A stretch of 64,000 nucleotides of DNA from Oxytricha trifallax (taxonomy: Eukaryota; Ciliophora; Spirotrichea; Sporadotrichida; Oxytrichidae). Positions 55,854 through 64,000 of this stretch are shown here, piece by piece. The notes below the pieces were generated by a model. That model did not search any database. It saw only the letters and a list, made by a program, of their open reading frames with translations, and was not told the DNA's origin. The position numbers and the translations under genes were made by a program. The stretch spans positions 1 through 64,000 of the forward strand of contig ARYC01000216.1 of assembly GCA_000711775.1 (NCBI GenBank). The letters are read 5' to 3'. The first letter of the stretch is position 1. Each line of letters opens with the position of its first letter.

Positions 55854-56187
55854 TCTTTATTTCATTATTTCAATTTTAAAGGATTTTAATCTATAAATAT
55901 ATTGAAATTGTAAATACTATATTTGAAAGAAAAAAGCGGAAACACAAAATACAATTAGAAATATCTAAGAGACTGGGAATTTTTTGATAATATTAAATGA
56001 AGCAGAAATGAATTTCTGAATTATTTAAGTGCAAATACATCTAGTATATATAATATCTATCGCATTTCTGCTTCAATTATAAACTCTGCTACTTTCAACA
56101 TGGAATTTAATTTTATATGATTAAATATTGTATGAAAACCCTAGTGTTAATTAAATTGATATTATGGTGTCATCGTAAGTAAGATCT
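55854..56187. other. Intergenic stretch between convergent genes
   Basis: No gene was seen. AAGCAGAAATG (near 56000) and its near-complement CATTTCTGCTT (near 56064) form an imperfect inverted repeat of unknown meaning. Confidence 0.4.
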
Positions 56188-56697
56188 TCAGAACATATCG
56201 CCATCAGCTGGTTGTTGAAGTTTTTTGTGAAGGATCATTTCATTCTTGAGTCCGATTAAAATTTTCTCCATAGAGTATGAACTATTCCATTGTGCGAATA
56301 CTCCGAACTTGGTTGGCTCTACCTTTCCAGTAGATTGGTTCACGCATGGCATGTTAATCTTTGACATGAAGTGGACTTCTGGTGCTTGATTTGGGTAGTT
56401 TTATCCGCACTTAATGGTCAGGAAATAAATACGATTGTCGTAGTTGGTATTTGCTGGCCCAATGATGGTTCCGTTCCAGTCAGTGAATGTCACATCCTCG
56501 CCTATTTTTCACAATTTGGTTAACACTCTTGAAAACATTGAAAAATCAGATTTACCTCTTGCAAGACCATAGGAAACGCTTTGATCACCGAGCTGACCTT
56601 TCTCTCCCTTTTCGAGCTCTTCGTAAAGTCTGAATGTTCTTGGTACTAATAAAGACCAAATTAATCACTTGAAAAGATTAGACTTACCTGATTCCAT
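56188..56697 (-). CDS. Ubiquitin-conjugating enzyme variant (UEV/Mms2-like)
   Basis: Two introns (56646-56687 and 56502-56555, both GTAA..TAG) leave 137 residues. Seen: [76 protein letters not shown] and the C-terminal [12 protein letters not shown]. This is the E2 fold in UEV form: the catalytic Cys region is replaced, as in Mms2/UEV1. These proteins pair with Ubc13 to build K63-linked ubiquitin chains in DNA damage tolerance and signalling. Length matches the family (about 140). There is no IES. The start is the only ATG before the first intron. Confidence is high. Confidence 0.95.
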
Positions 56698-57042
56698 GTT
56701 TATATATCTCTCTAATATTTAAATTATTATAAGTAGCTTCACTAATTGTCTATATTTGCAATAGTTGCAGGAAAGTTTTAATTTAGGAATTTAGGTAAAA
56801 TTATTGATAAATATATCACAGGGTTACTGATTAAGTTTATTAAGGCTAAATGTATGAAATGTAGGGAGTTTTATTTTTTTACAATTTTAATAGACAATTT
56901 AAAACTATATTTATCGAATAATTAACTTTATCATTCATAATTTATTCAAATTATCAATTTTGTATATATTTTTGCTTTATTATATATTAATTGGAAATAG
57001 GTAAGTAATGGATAGAAGGTCTTAACTCTTGATCTAGGTAAT
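56698..57042. other. Divergent promoter region of UEV and eL30 genes
   Basis: An AT-rich stretch lies between two divergent start codons. No specific element was recognised. Confidence 0.5.
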
Positions 57043-57658
57043 ATGAGCAGCGCCGCCCAAAAGAAGTCACAAGACAACATGAACTCCAAGCTTACTTTAG
57101 TCATTAAGTCAGGCAAATATAGACTTGGTAAGATATTAAACCAATCCTTTGAGATCAAATTTCTTAATAATTTGTGAGTAAAGGATACAAGTCAACCATC
57201 AAGACATTCAAAACCACAAAAATTATTAAAACTCATTAGCAGTATATAACTTTCAATTTGTAAATCTTCAATATTTATGGTATCATTTTGCTAATTTCTC
57301 TTTTAGAATATATGAAATTTGTAATGCGGTTTTTATTGAGACAAGGACAAGCCAAACTCATCTTGATTTCAAACAACTGCCCAGCCATTAGAAGAACTGA
57401 GCTTGAGTACTACGCTATGCTCTCAAAGTCTCAAGTCCACCATTTCGACGGTAACAACATCGAACTCGGTAAGTATTCTTAGATATGACTTAAAGTTTAT
57501 CTTTGAGTTGGGGGACTCCTCAACTTCGAACTTTGATTAATGAGTTGAATGTGATCCTAAAGTTATTAATTATAGGTACCGCTTGCGCTAGACTCCACAG
57601 AGTTGCTGTTATGGCCATTACTGAAGCCGGAGATTCTGACATCCTCGAATCAGTATGA
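57043..57658 (+). CDS. RPL30: 60S ribosomal protein eL30
   Basis: Two introns (57128-57183 and 57469-57575) and one IES (129 bp) leave 324 nt, 107 residues, the normal size. Seen: [76 protein letters not shown] and AGDSDILE. eL30 is a small large-subunit protein that binds a kink-turn in rRNA and, in some organisms, its own transcript. The first intron splits the Gly codon of LGY and the second splits the Gly of ELG. The codon pattern is less AT-rich than in neighbours, as expected for a highly expressed gene. Identity is certain. Confidence 0.97.
57209..57337. other. IES of eL30, 129 bp, pointer ATT
   Basis: The repeat occurs at 57206-57208 and 57335-57337. Joining gives [14 protein letters not shown], the conserved sequence. 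Confidence 0.9.
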
Positions 57659-58186
57659 GAAACCTTAGTCAAGAATCATAACCCCATAATCTATGTTAAT
57701 TTTCTATGTTTAAAATCTTAATCTAAACAATTTAAAATATAAAATGCTGTAAAAAAATGATAATTACTCACTGCATATTTAAATTTCAGGAACCTTTGAT
57801 TTTATTATAGACATTTAAGATAAAAATAAAAATACACTTTTGAGATGTTTAACTAAAAATTATTGATTTGATTTATTTATATTAAAGAATTTTAAATATC
57901 GCTTCTATCCACTCTTGCCTTCACGGGAGGTGTTGGAATGGACGTTTAATTCACAAAGATTCAATAAATAAATCTCTGTTCTCTTTTTTGCTTTATCAAT
58001 CTCAATTCTTATTTTATTATCTAATAACTCATAAAACTATATATTTTCACCGACCATATTCTTAAAATAAGGTTTGTTGATAAATATTGCATGAATGCTT
58101 AGAAATTTTAGAAAGCTAATTTAAAAAATTAATTTCACAAAAGACAAAACCAAAAAAACAAACATCTTTTATCTTGTGAATCTAAA
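57659..58186. other. Intergenic stretch
   Basis: No gene was seen. It holds the 3' region of eL30 and the presumed promoter of the next gene. Confidence 0.5.
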
Positions 58187-59630
58187 ATGCTGATTTCAAT
58201 CAAGTCTAAATCCAGAACTAAATTAAACTACCAAATTCAACCAGTTCCCTAGTCTAGGGATATAAGTCACTCATAGCTAAACAATTTTGAAACTAGTACC
58301 AATATAAAATCATCAATATTTATGAGTATTTCTCCTCACTCTCCATTAAACATGGAGCAATCATAGCATCACTATCAATCGAACTATAGCAGCATCTCAT
58401 CATTAAAAGAATTAAGAATTTCACAATAAAGCACTTAAAATGCTCGATACTAGTTAGACTATAGTGCAAACAATAATGATCAAACATAGTTAACTACCAC
58501 AAGTATGAGTAAAAACTCATTTATCCCTTTAAATCAAGATTTTAGCAGCAGCTTAATGAATAGCGAAAATGTTACACCAAGAAGTCCTATGATTATTTAT
58601 AAAAAGCAAAATTCTTAACAGAAAGATGCTAATAAGAATCAATAAAAAATGGGATAAAGTAATAGTTAGAGTGAAGGGATTTCCTTAAATGGTACAATAA
58701 AGTAACTTATTCCAAAAGTTGAATCGATTAATCAAGAACCAGAGAAATTAATTTAATTTTAATGTTTGCTTTAAATTTATCGTTAATACTTAGAACAGCT
58801 TTAGCAGAGTCCAGATACAAGAAATAATTAATTCTTATGAACACACAATTATCAAAGAATAAAAATTGAAGAATGAATCTGGATAAAAAATATAAATATT
58901 GTAATCTAAACTTGAAAATTACAATGCCCGTACACTTTAAATGTATTTTTTATTATTTATTACTTAGTCTATAACAAGAAGTATAAAATCTCAAAAAACA
59001 AGAGTACAAGTAAAAAAGAATGGAACAAAAACTTTAGGTTAATCTGCAAAATTTGCAAAAACAAAGGTAAAATTCTGTGAAAGTATCATTTCAAGATTAT
59101 CTGAATAATAATATATATAATAATTACAATAAACAAGATAATCATAATATTTAATCTCCAATAACAGATATATAATAACTAAAAGATCCTGAAGTCGCTT
59201 CATAATAGAATAGTTTAAATAAATAAAACTTAGAAATTAATTAAATAATCTAAAAGAAAATAAAGGATCTTCAAGATTAGAAAGCTTTGCTATTGCTTAT
59301 TATATAAATTTTATTCCTAAATGTTTAGTTTTACTATTGATACAGAACGAGAGTCAATATTAGAAGATTGTTTAGACTGCAACAAAAGATCTTTTGGCAC
59401 CATTGAAATGCATAAAATGCAAGAAAGTTTGCCTATAAAGTTCGATAAGATAATCAAACATAAAACATCAGACCTCAGATTTATCAAAAAATACCTGCTG
59501 CACCTATCACTCAGGAAAACTTAAGTTTTATTCTTGTAGTGGATGTGGTTAAGACTAATATTATAGTTGCTGTAATAAATGCTTGAATTGCAGTAAGGGG
59601 TGTTAAACATCCTCATATCATATATCATGA
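58187..59630 (+). CDS. Unknown protein with Cys-rich C-terminal zinc-binding domain, three IESs
   Basis: Removing IESs of 49, 28 and 44 bp gives 1323 nt, 440 residues. The N-terminal half is Ser/Asn/Gln-rich (MLISIKSKSRTKLNYQIQPV). A coiled coil follows (IIKEQKLKNESGQKIQILQ, KKQEYKQKRMEQKLQ). The C-terminus carries regularly spaced Cys and His: PLKCIKCKKVC, then TCCTYHSGKLKFYSCSGCG and YYSCCNKCLNCSKGC. The pattern 'H.GK...Y.C..C......CC' recalls CHORD-like and related zinc modules, but I do not recognise an exact family. Structural zinc binding is inferred from Cys spacing. The 3' end is only 114 bp from the stop of the convergent neighbour. Confidence 0.75.
58747..58795. other. IES, 49 bp, pointer AGAA
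   Basis: The repeat occurs at 58743-58746 and 58792-58795. Joining gives INQEPENSFSRVQIQEII. Confidence 0.75.
58938..58965. other. IES, 28 bp, pointer ACTT
   Basis: The repeat occurs at 58934-58937 and 58962-58965. Joining gives NARTLSLQQEVQNLKKQEY. Confidence 0.8.
59296..59339. other. IES, 44 bp, pointer CTATTG
   Basis: The repeat occurs at 59290-59295 and 59334-59339. Joining gives QDQKALLLIQNESQYQK. Confidence 0.85.
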
Positions 59631-59744
59631 TTTATTTCTTAAAATTCCCATTATATTCAACTTAATACATTCAAATTAAAGTAATTAAATCAATGAGTAA
59701 GTAGATATTAGATATAATATACCTTAAAAGTAACAATATTGGGA

Positions 59745-60893
59745 TCATTTGGCTTTTTAAGCTTACTCTTATTTTTCTGGATTATTTTTAGACATCTCTC
59801 TCTTGAATATTTCCTTGAACCTCTCGATATCATCTGATATCTTCTCAAACAGCAAATAATTTCTGTCAGCCTGCTTTTTTTGTTTATGATTTCTGCCACT
59901 CTTCCTATCTATAACCCAAATGCCTAATTTACTTGCCCAATTAATCAATGTAAAAATCCACTTAAAGAATCTCTAAGTAATGGGGTATCTTTAAGTCAGA
60001 CTGATATAAACTGACTGAATGTAGTTATGGTAGATGTAAGTAATTACTGGCTCTATAATTTTCAAAAACACCACGTAGGGGATTAAGAGGACTATTCTAA
60101 TTAGTAGTTCTATGGCTTATGGTACAGATCTGGCAGGATTTTTTAATTTTTCATCTTCATCTTGTTCATACTCTTCTTCTACGTCATCGTCTTAATTATC
60201 TCTGTCATTTTTTAACTTTCTATTCTAAGCAACACTGGTATTTCTTTTACTGTTGCTTCTTGCAGATTCTTGAGTGTCAACGTATTCTTTCAAAAATTAA
60301 TCCATGTCTCTAGCGCTTTATAGTTTGTTCCACTCATCTGATTCCTGTTTAGCTTTCTCAACTTTATCTTAAAATCTTTTAACTTCCTGATTTTTGGAGT
60401 CAATCATAAGAACGCGTTTAGATAATTATGATACCTGATCAAATTCTCCAACGTCATAAAGCAGAGCACACATTCTTAAAGAGCATGGTATATCGTATTT
60501 TTGCATTAATTTTTGGACATATTCGTGATCCTTTTATCCTTGATTGAATATCTTACTTTCAAGTACCTTTTTAATCATGGTAATGCATATGTAGTAGCTC
60601 TCTACAGCCTACTCTGATTAATCTCCACCTCGGTGCCTTCTTTTTTACGATTTAGACTACTCGTAATCCTGCCCTTCTTTGAATTTTTTGTCTATTTTAT
60701 TATTGACGAAATCCTAGATTTAAGACTTATCAGCCTTGATGTCTCTTAACTTCAATAGCTCACTATTGAAGCCATCTATTTCCTTAAGAGACTGCTTTGA
60801 CTACATGTTCTTGGGTGACGAGTTAGAGGACATTGGTTAAGGAGTCTTTTCTGGAGTGGAATCTTAGTCTTTTTATTGTTAATGACTTGTCAT
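59745..60893 (-). CDS. Unknown membrane-associated protein
   Basis: This is an uninterrupted frame of 382 residues with no IES or intron. No family was recognised. The N-terminus MTSHQQQKDQDSTPEKTPQP is disordered. A helical middle contains CSLRMCALLYDVGEFDQVSQ, which looks like a TPR-type helical pair. A strongly acidic stretch (DDDVEEEYEQDEDEK) precedes hydrophobic segments AIELLIRIVLLIPYVVFL and FFKWIFTLINWASKLGIWVI, likely two membrane spans. The tail is basic. The arrangement suggests a tail-anchored or organelle membrane protein. Function is unknown. Confidence 0.75.
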
Positions 60894-61061
60894 TTTAAAT
60901 ATACACAATTTATTACTAAATTAATTCTATATTCTGGCATTAAGATGTTTTATCAAAGAAATGAATTGGAAAGAAAATTATTATAATAATAAACATATAA
61001 AAACGCATGAAATTCTCATTTAGTATTCTCTCATGATTCTTTTATTCTTTCAATTATTACA

Positions 61062-63229
61062 TCATTTCTAGTTTGATTGCTTGCTGCTATATGTCAAAAA
61101 TTAGCTGCTTATATTCTTATTGTTATTATGCTGGGTTGTTTCATTCACTTAAGAATTCTCTTCATCTTTGACATCTTCAGAGGATGTTTGTTATTAAAGC
61201 TAGGCAGCAAATACATTCAATGGTCTCTGAGGATAGCCACTAATTGCATCTTAATTGATATGGATGGGATTCACTTATTGCTGCTGCTATTGCTGTGGCA
61301 TTATTGGTTTGGTATACCTAATTTTGTCTAGAGTTGCTGCCAACAACTTTTAACTATTGTCTCTATGATAAAACTATATATTAATTCAATTAAAGATTGA
61401 ATCCAAAGTTATGCTTCATTGTTGATGGTGTAGGATTAGAAATTAGAGTTGAATACTTTTGAACCAATTGCTACTAATTATTGATAGATTTTCTGAACTA
61501 GATCGTACTCTAATTACTTTGTTGATGCAATTAAAACTGTTGATTCCCCTAGGTGAAAGGATTATGCTGATTATTTTCAATTACTTGATCTTAAAATGTA
61601 TCAAACCCTTCATCATTTTGAAACTCTAATTACTACGGTGGCTAATTTGCTAATATGGGATTGTGTTACAAGTACAAAGAATGCTGCTTCGACAACAAAT
61701 CTTTAATTTAATTTGCAAGCTAATTATCATATTACTTCTAAAATTCTTAATCTTCAAAAGTTTGTTACATCAACTGTAAGGTTTGTTACTTCTCTCTTTT
61801 ATTTGGTAGATGATTTCTAAGATCTATTTTTTATCCAAGATTCTCCTTAGAAATTGCTTAGTTTCCGTTATTACTAACTTTGTGATACTTATTGAGGATG
61901 TATCTCCAACCTCTAATCTTCTTCTGGTAATAAGGGATTTTGAAGTTAAGTCTAAACTTTAGCACTTAATTGCTAGTCTCCTTAATTTAATCTTTGTATC
62001 TTAACCATTTGTTAAGCTTATCATTCTGTATATCCAGGATGTTGTTAATTTGGTTTTTAGAGTACTGAGCTTTGGTGGACTCATCAAAAGAGTCATCTTC
62101 ATTTATATCAGATAACTAAGATTCATTTTCATAGAAGGTGTTATTAGTGTTTTCATTATTGTTTAAGAAGTTCGGCTTGATCTTGTCTTCATCTTCGCTG
62201 ATGTTGTCTTCTAAAACAATTTGAGTGAAATTCTTAGATGTTGGTTAAACTTTTCTTTTCATATACCCTTGATTGTCCGTTTGATAGCCATCTTTTGGCC
62301 TTTGTTGAGGAAATTGTAAATTCCTATAATTTTCAGAATAGATCTATTGAGGTGTACTCTTATTAAGGATTTTATGATTTTGTTGTTGAATTGTGGCTCT
62401 GTTTTGGTATACAAGCTAATCCATTAGTGTTTAGCCTCTAATAAAATTAAAATTAATCGATTCAACTTATCGTTTTGAAACATTCTATTAGGTTTTTATC
62501 TCTTCCTTCTCTTCGTTATCTATGTTTCCTGCTATAGCTGTTTTCTTTACTGATATCTTTTATATTTCAATAGTAAAATGAATATTGAATTTAAATCTTG
62601 TTGATTTTATTTTGCTTACATTGCTACTTGCAAAACCTCTTCTTTTTCTATCCATTTCTGTTTATCTTTCTGTCCATATTGCTAAATCTTTGAGATGTGT
62701 AAGACCTTTTGTTTTGCTACTCCTCGCCGATAATTGCTTCTGGTGTATTGGATTTCCTATTGATCTCTCCACTATTATAATTTAAAAATAAATTGTGATA
62801 GAAAACAGGCTGTTTCTAATGGATGTCTTAAATCCTACTGCTCTTTCTTGTGCCATTCTTGCTATTATTGGATTTTTGAGACTAATTTTGATTTGATGAT
62901 ACATTGCTGTCTCCACTGTTTTTCCTACTGTTAGTCTGGCTGCCGCTTCTCTTTTCCATTTTATTATATTTTTACTATGCTTGCCGCTAAATATTTGAGA
63001 TAACCTTTCTTTTGCACTCTGATCCCGTATAATTTACTTAGTCAAGCATTTTGATTTCATGAAGCTGCAGTTGCTGGTTGGATAGGGATTCATTTTCCTT
63101 TTCAGGCATCAAATGTGAAACTATCTAATTCATATCTTAAAGCATTAACTTGTTGCTAGTTATTTTTTAGTTTTATTGCTCTGAATTTGAGTTAAAACTT
63201 AACTCCTTCGGCTGGATATTATATTTCAT
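61062..63229 (-). CDS. Unknown Asn/Gln-rich protein, two IESs
   Basis: Two 40-bp IESs leave 2088 nt, 695 residues. The protein starts MKYNIQPKELSFNSNSEQQN and is rich in Asn, Gln, Ser and Lys throughout. It has basic patches (MDRKINRNGQKKKRF), an acidic central stretch (VLEDNISEDEDK), a motif VFAAQLQQQTSSEDVKD near the C-terminus and poly-Gln runs. No domain was recognised; it is probably disordered, as with many ciliate regulatory or granule proteins. The start is chosen because it is the ATG that makes the joined frame continuous; the frame of the gene to the right also stays open over this region. Confidence 0.65.
61354..61393. other. IES, 40 bp, pointer TTAA
   Basis: The repeat occurs at 61350-61353 and 61390-61393. 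Joining gives GFNLQKLLAATLDKIRYTK. Confidence 0.8.
62560..62599. other. IES, 40 bp, pointer ATCTT
   Basis: The repeat occurs at 62555-62559 and 62595-62599. Joining gives NKINKISVKKTAIAGN. Confidence 0.82.
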
Positions 63230-63404
63230 TTTAGTGTTTGGGGTTTTGGTAACTTGATTGCTTTTCCGCTTTACTTCTTCTTATAAAGTGTATGCCTTAG
63301 TAATTGTTGATTCTCTATTCCGAATGATCAAATAAAAAGAATATTAAATTGAATTAGAATACATAAATGATTAAGGAATTTTTTGTAGGAAATTTCTAAA
63401 CACT

Positions 63405-64000
63405 TTATTTTAAGTTTGAGAAGTTGCTTAATGTTTCTGCAATCATAGGTTCTATATAAAAATTTACATAATAGAAAGTACCTTGAGAGGAATTTAAATG
63501 CCTGAATCTTGTTTTTTTATTGTAATTTGGCTTGTAGGGGCTGATGTTATTTGGATCTTCCTTTTCAAAAACATGACAGAGAATTATGCGTTCGTACTCT
63601 AAAAAAATAAATAAATCTTTGCGAGGGTTTATGTCTTCATCTTTCAACTTTTGCCTTTTGCTTTTAAGCTATCTTAAGATTTCAGGTCTTCTGTAGTCAT
63701 TGTGATACTCTAAATAAAAATAAATTTGAAAATTAGGTATTTACCATCTCTCAAAATAACACTGTGCATGAAGTAAGTTTCATCCCCATTTTTAGTTTTA
63801 GCTACTAAATATCTGGAAATGGGGTAATGTTTGGGCAGATCTGTCACAAAGTTTATTTTCTTCCATTTGAATTCTTTTCTCTGTCCACCACTCGAATCTT
63901 CCTTTAACCTTGGGAAGCCAAATTCTCTCAAATGAAATCCTTTGATAAAATAAACCAGACCATCTACAGAACAAAAATTTTATTACGAATTATAATCTTA
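63405..64000 (-). CDS. Unknown protein, truncated by the window end
   Basis: The minus strand enters from beyond 64000 reading DGLVYFIKGFHLREFGFPRL. It continues through KHYPISRYLVAKTKNGDETY to an intron (63710-63744, GTAAAT..TTTAG), and then EYHNDYRRPEILRQLKS and ETLSNFSNLK. No family was recognised. The amino-acid mix is that of a folded domain. TAA at 63405 is Gln in this code, so the true end lies further left, perhaps after a small IES near 63330-63400. The left coordinate is therefore only the end of convincing coding character. Confidence 0.6.

Noticed and set aside
1..64000. CRISPR arrays, bacterial operons, ribosome-binding sites, rRNA or tRNA genes
   Set aside because: No spaced repeats, cloverleaf or rRNA-like sequence was recognised, and the introns, code and gene content are eukaryotic.

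Overview
The window reads as germline (micronuclear) DNA of a spirotrich, probably hypotrichous, ciliate. Three things in the sequence support this. Long reading frames close only at TGA, while TAA and TAG fall where glutamine is expected, as in Oxytricha, Stylonychia and Tetmemena. Recognisable genes are broken by short AT-rich inserts bounded by direct repeats ('pointers'); removing an insert plus one repeat restores the conserved protein. One gene is scrambled, which is a hallmark of this group. Spliceosomal introns (34-107 nt, GT..AG) also occur. The genus cannot be fixed from the sequence.

Layout. 1-2.9 kb: the Rep part of a decayed Helitron, minus strand. 3.8-5.1 kb: a possibly myristoylated unknown. 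5.3-6.2 kb: a helicase gene fragment. 6.7-9.5 kb: a BRCT plus Myb-like protein resembling RAP1. 10.2-10.9 kb: a six-span membrane protein. 11.7-13.3 kb: an arginine-kinase-like gene with four internal eliminated sequences (IESs). 14.8-16.6 kb: asparagine synthetase, four IESs. 17.0-19.1 kb: trimethylguanosine synthase. 19.3-20.2 kb: an Abraxas/FAM175-like protein. 20.3-25.9 kb: a WD40, PHD-like and bromodomain protein of BRWD/PHIP type. 26.6-30.4 kb: a TOG-domain microtubule protein. 30.4-32.3 kb: a ZNF598/Hel2-type RING ligase. 32.8-38.7 kb: two unknown coiled-coil genes, divergent. 38.8-45.3 kb: a heavily scrambled CFAP57 gene. 45.5-47.4 kb: a coiled-coil protein, perhaps augmin HAUS3. 47.9-53.4 kb: two poorly resolved genes, one with an AT-hook. 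53.9-55.9 kb: a coiled-coil unknown. 56.2-56.7 kb: a UEV/Mms2 ubiquitin-conjugating variant. 57.0-57.7 kb: ribosomal protein eL30. 58.2-64 kb: four unknowns, one with a Cys-rich C-terminus.

The main discovery is the CFAP57 locus. Its coding segments lie in three clusters: C (one segment, 38.8-39.1 kb), A (39.66-41.94 kb) and B (42.68-45.30 kb). The reading order is C1, B1, A1, B2, A2 and so on to B20, alternating between A and B through 39 pointer pairs of 4-12 bp. I resolved every one of these junctions by hand. The joined frame is about 1,208 codons long and follows the known CFAP57 domain order: WD40 repeats, then coiled coil. Some coding segments contribute only 7-9 unique nucleotides. 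Two palindromic MITE-like elements sit in the locus, one of them as an IES whose ends begin AAAACCCC.

As an internal check, removing the proposed IESs and introns leaves a length divisible by three in every resolved gene (for example arginine kinase 1212 nt, asparagine synthetase 1677, TGS1 2049, eL30 324, scrambled CFAP57 3627). All assignments are from reading alone; no database was searched. IES coordinates cover the spacer plus the right-hand pointer copy.
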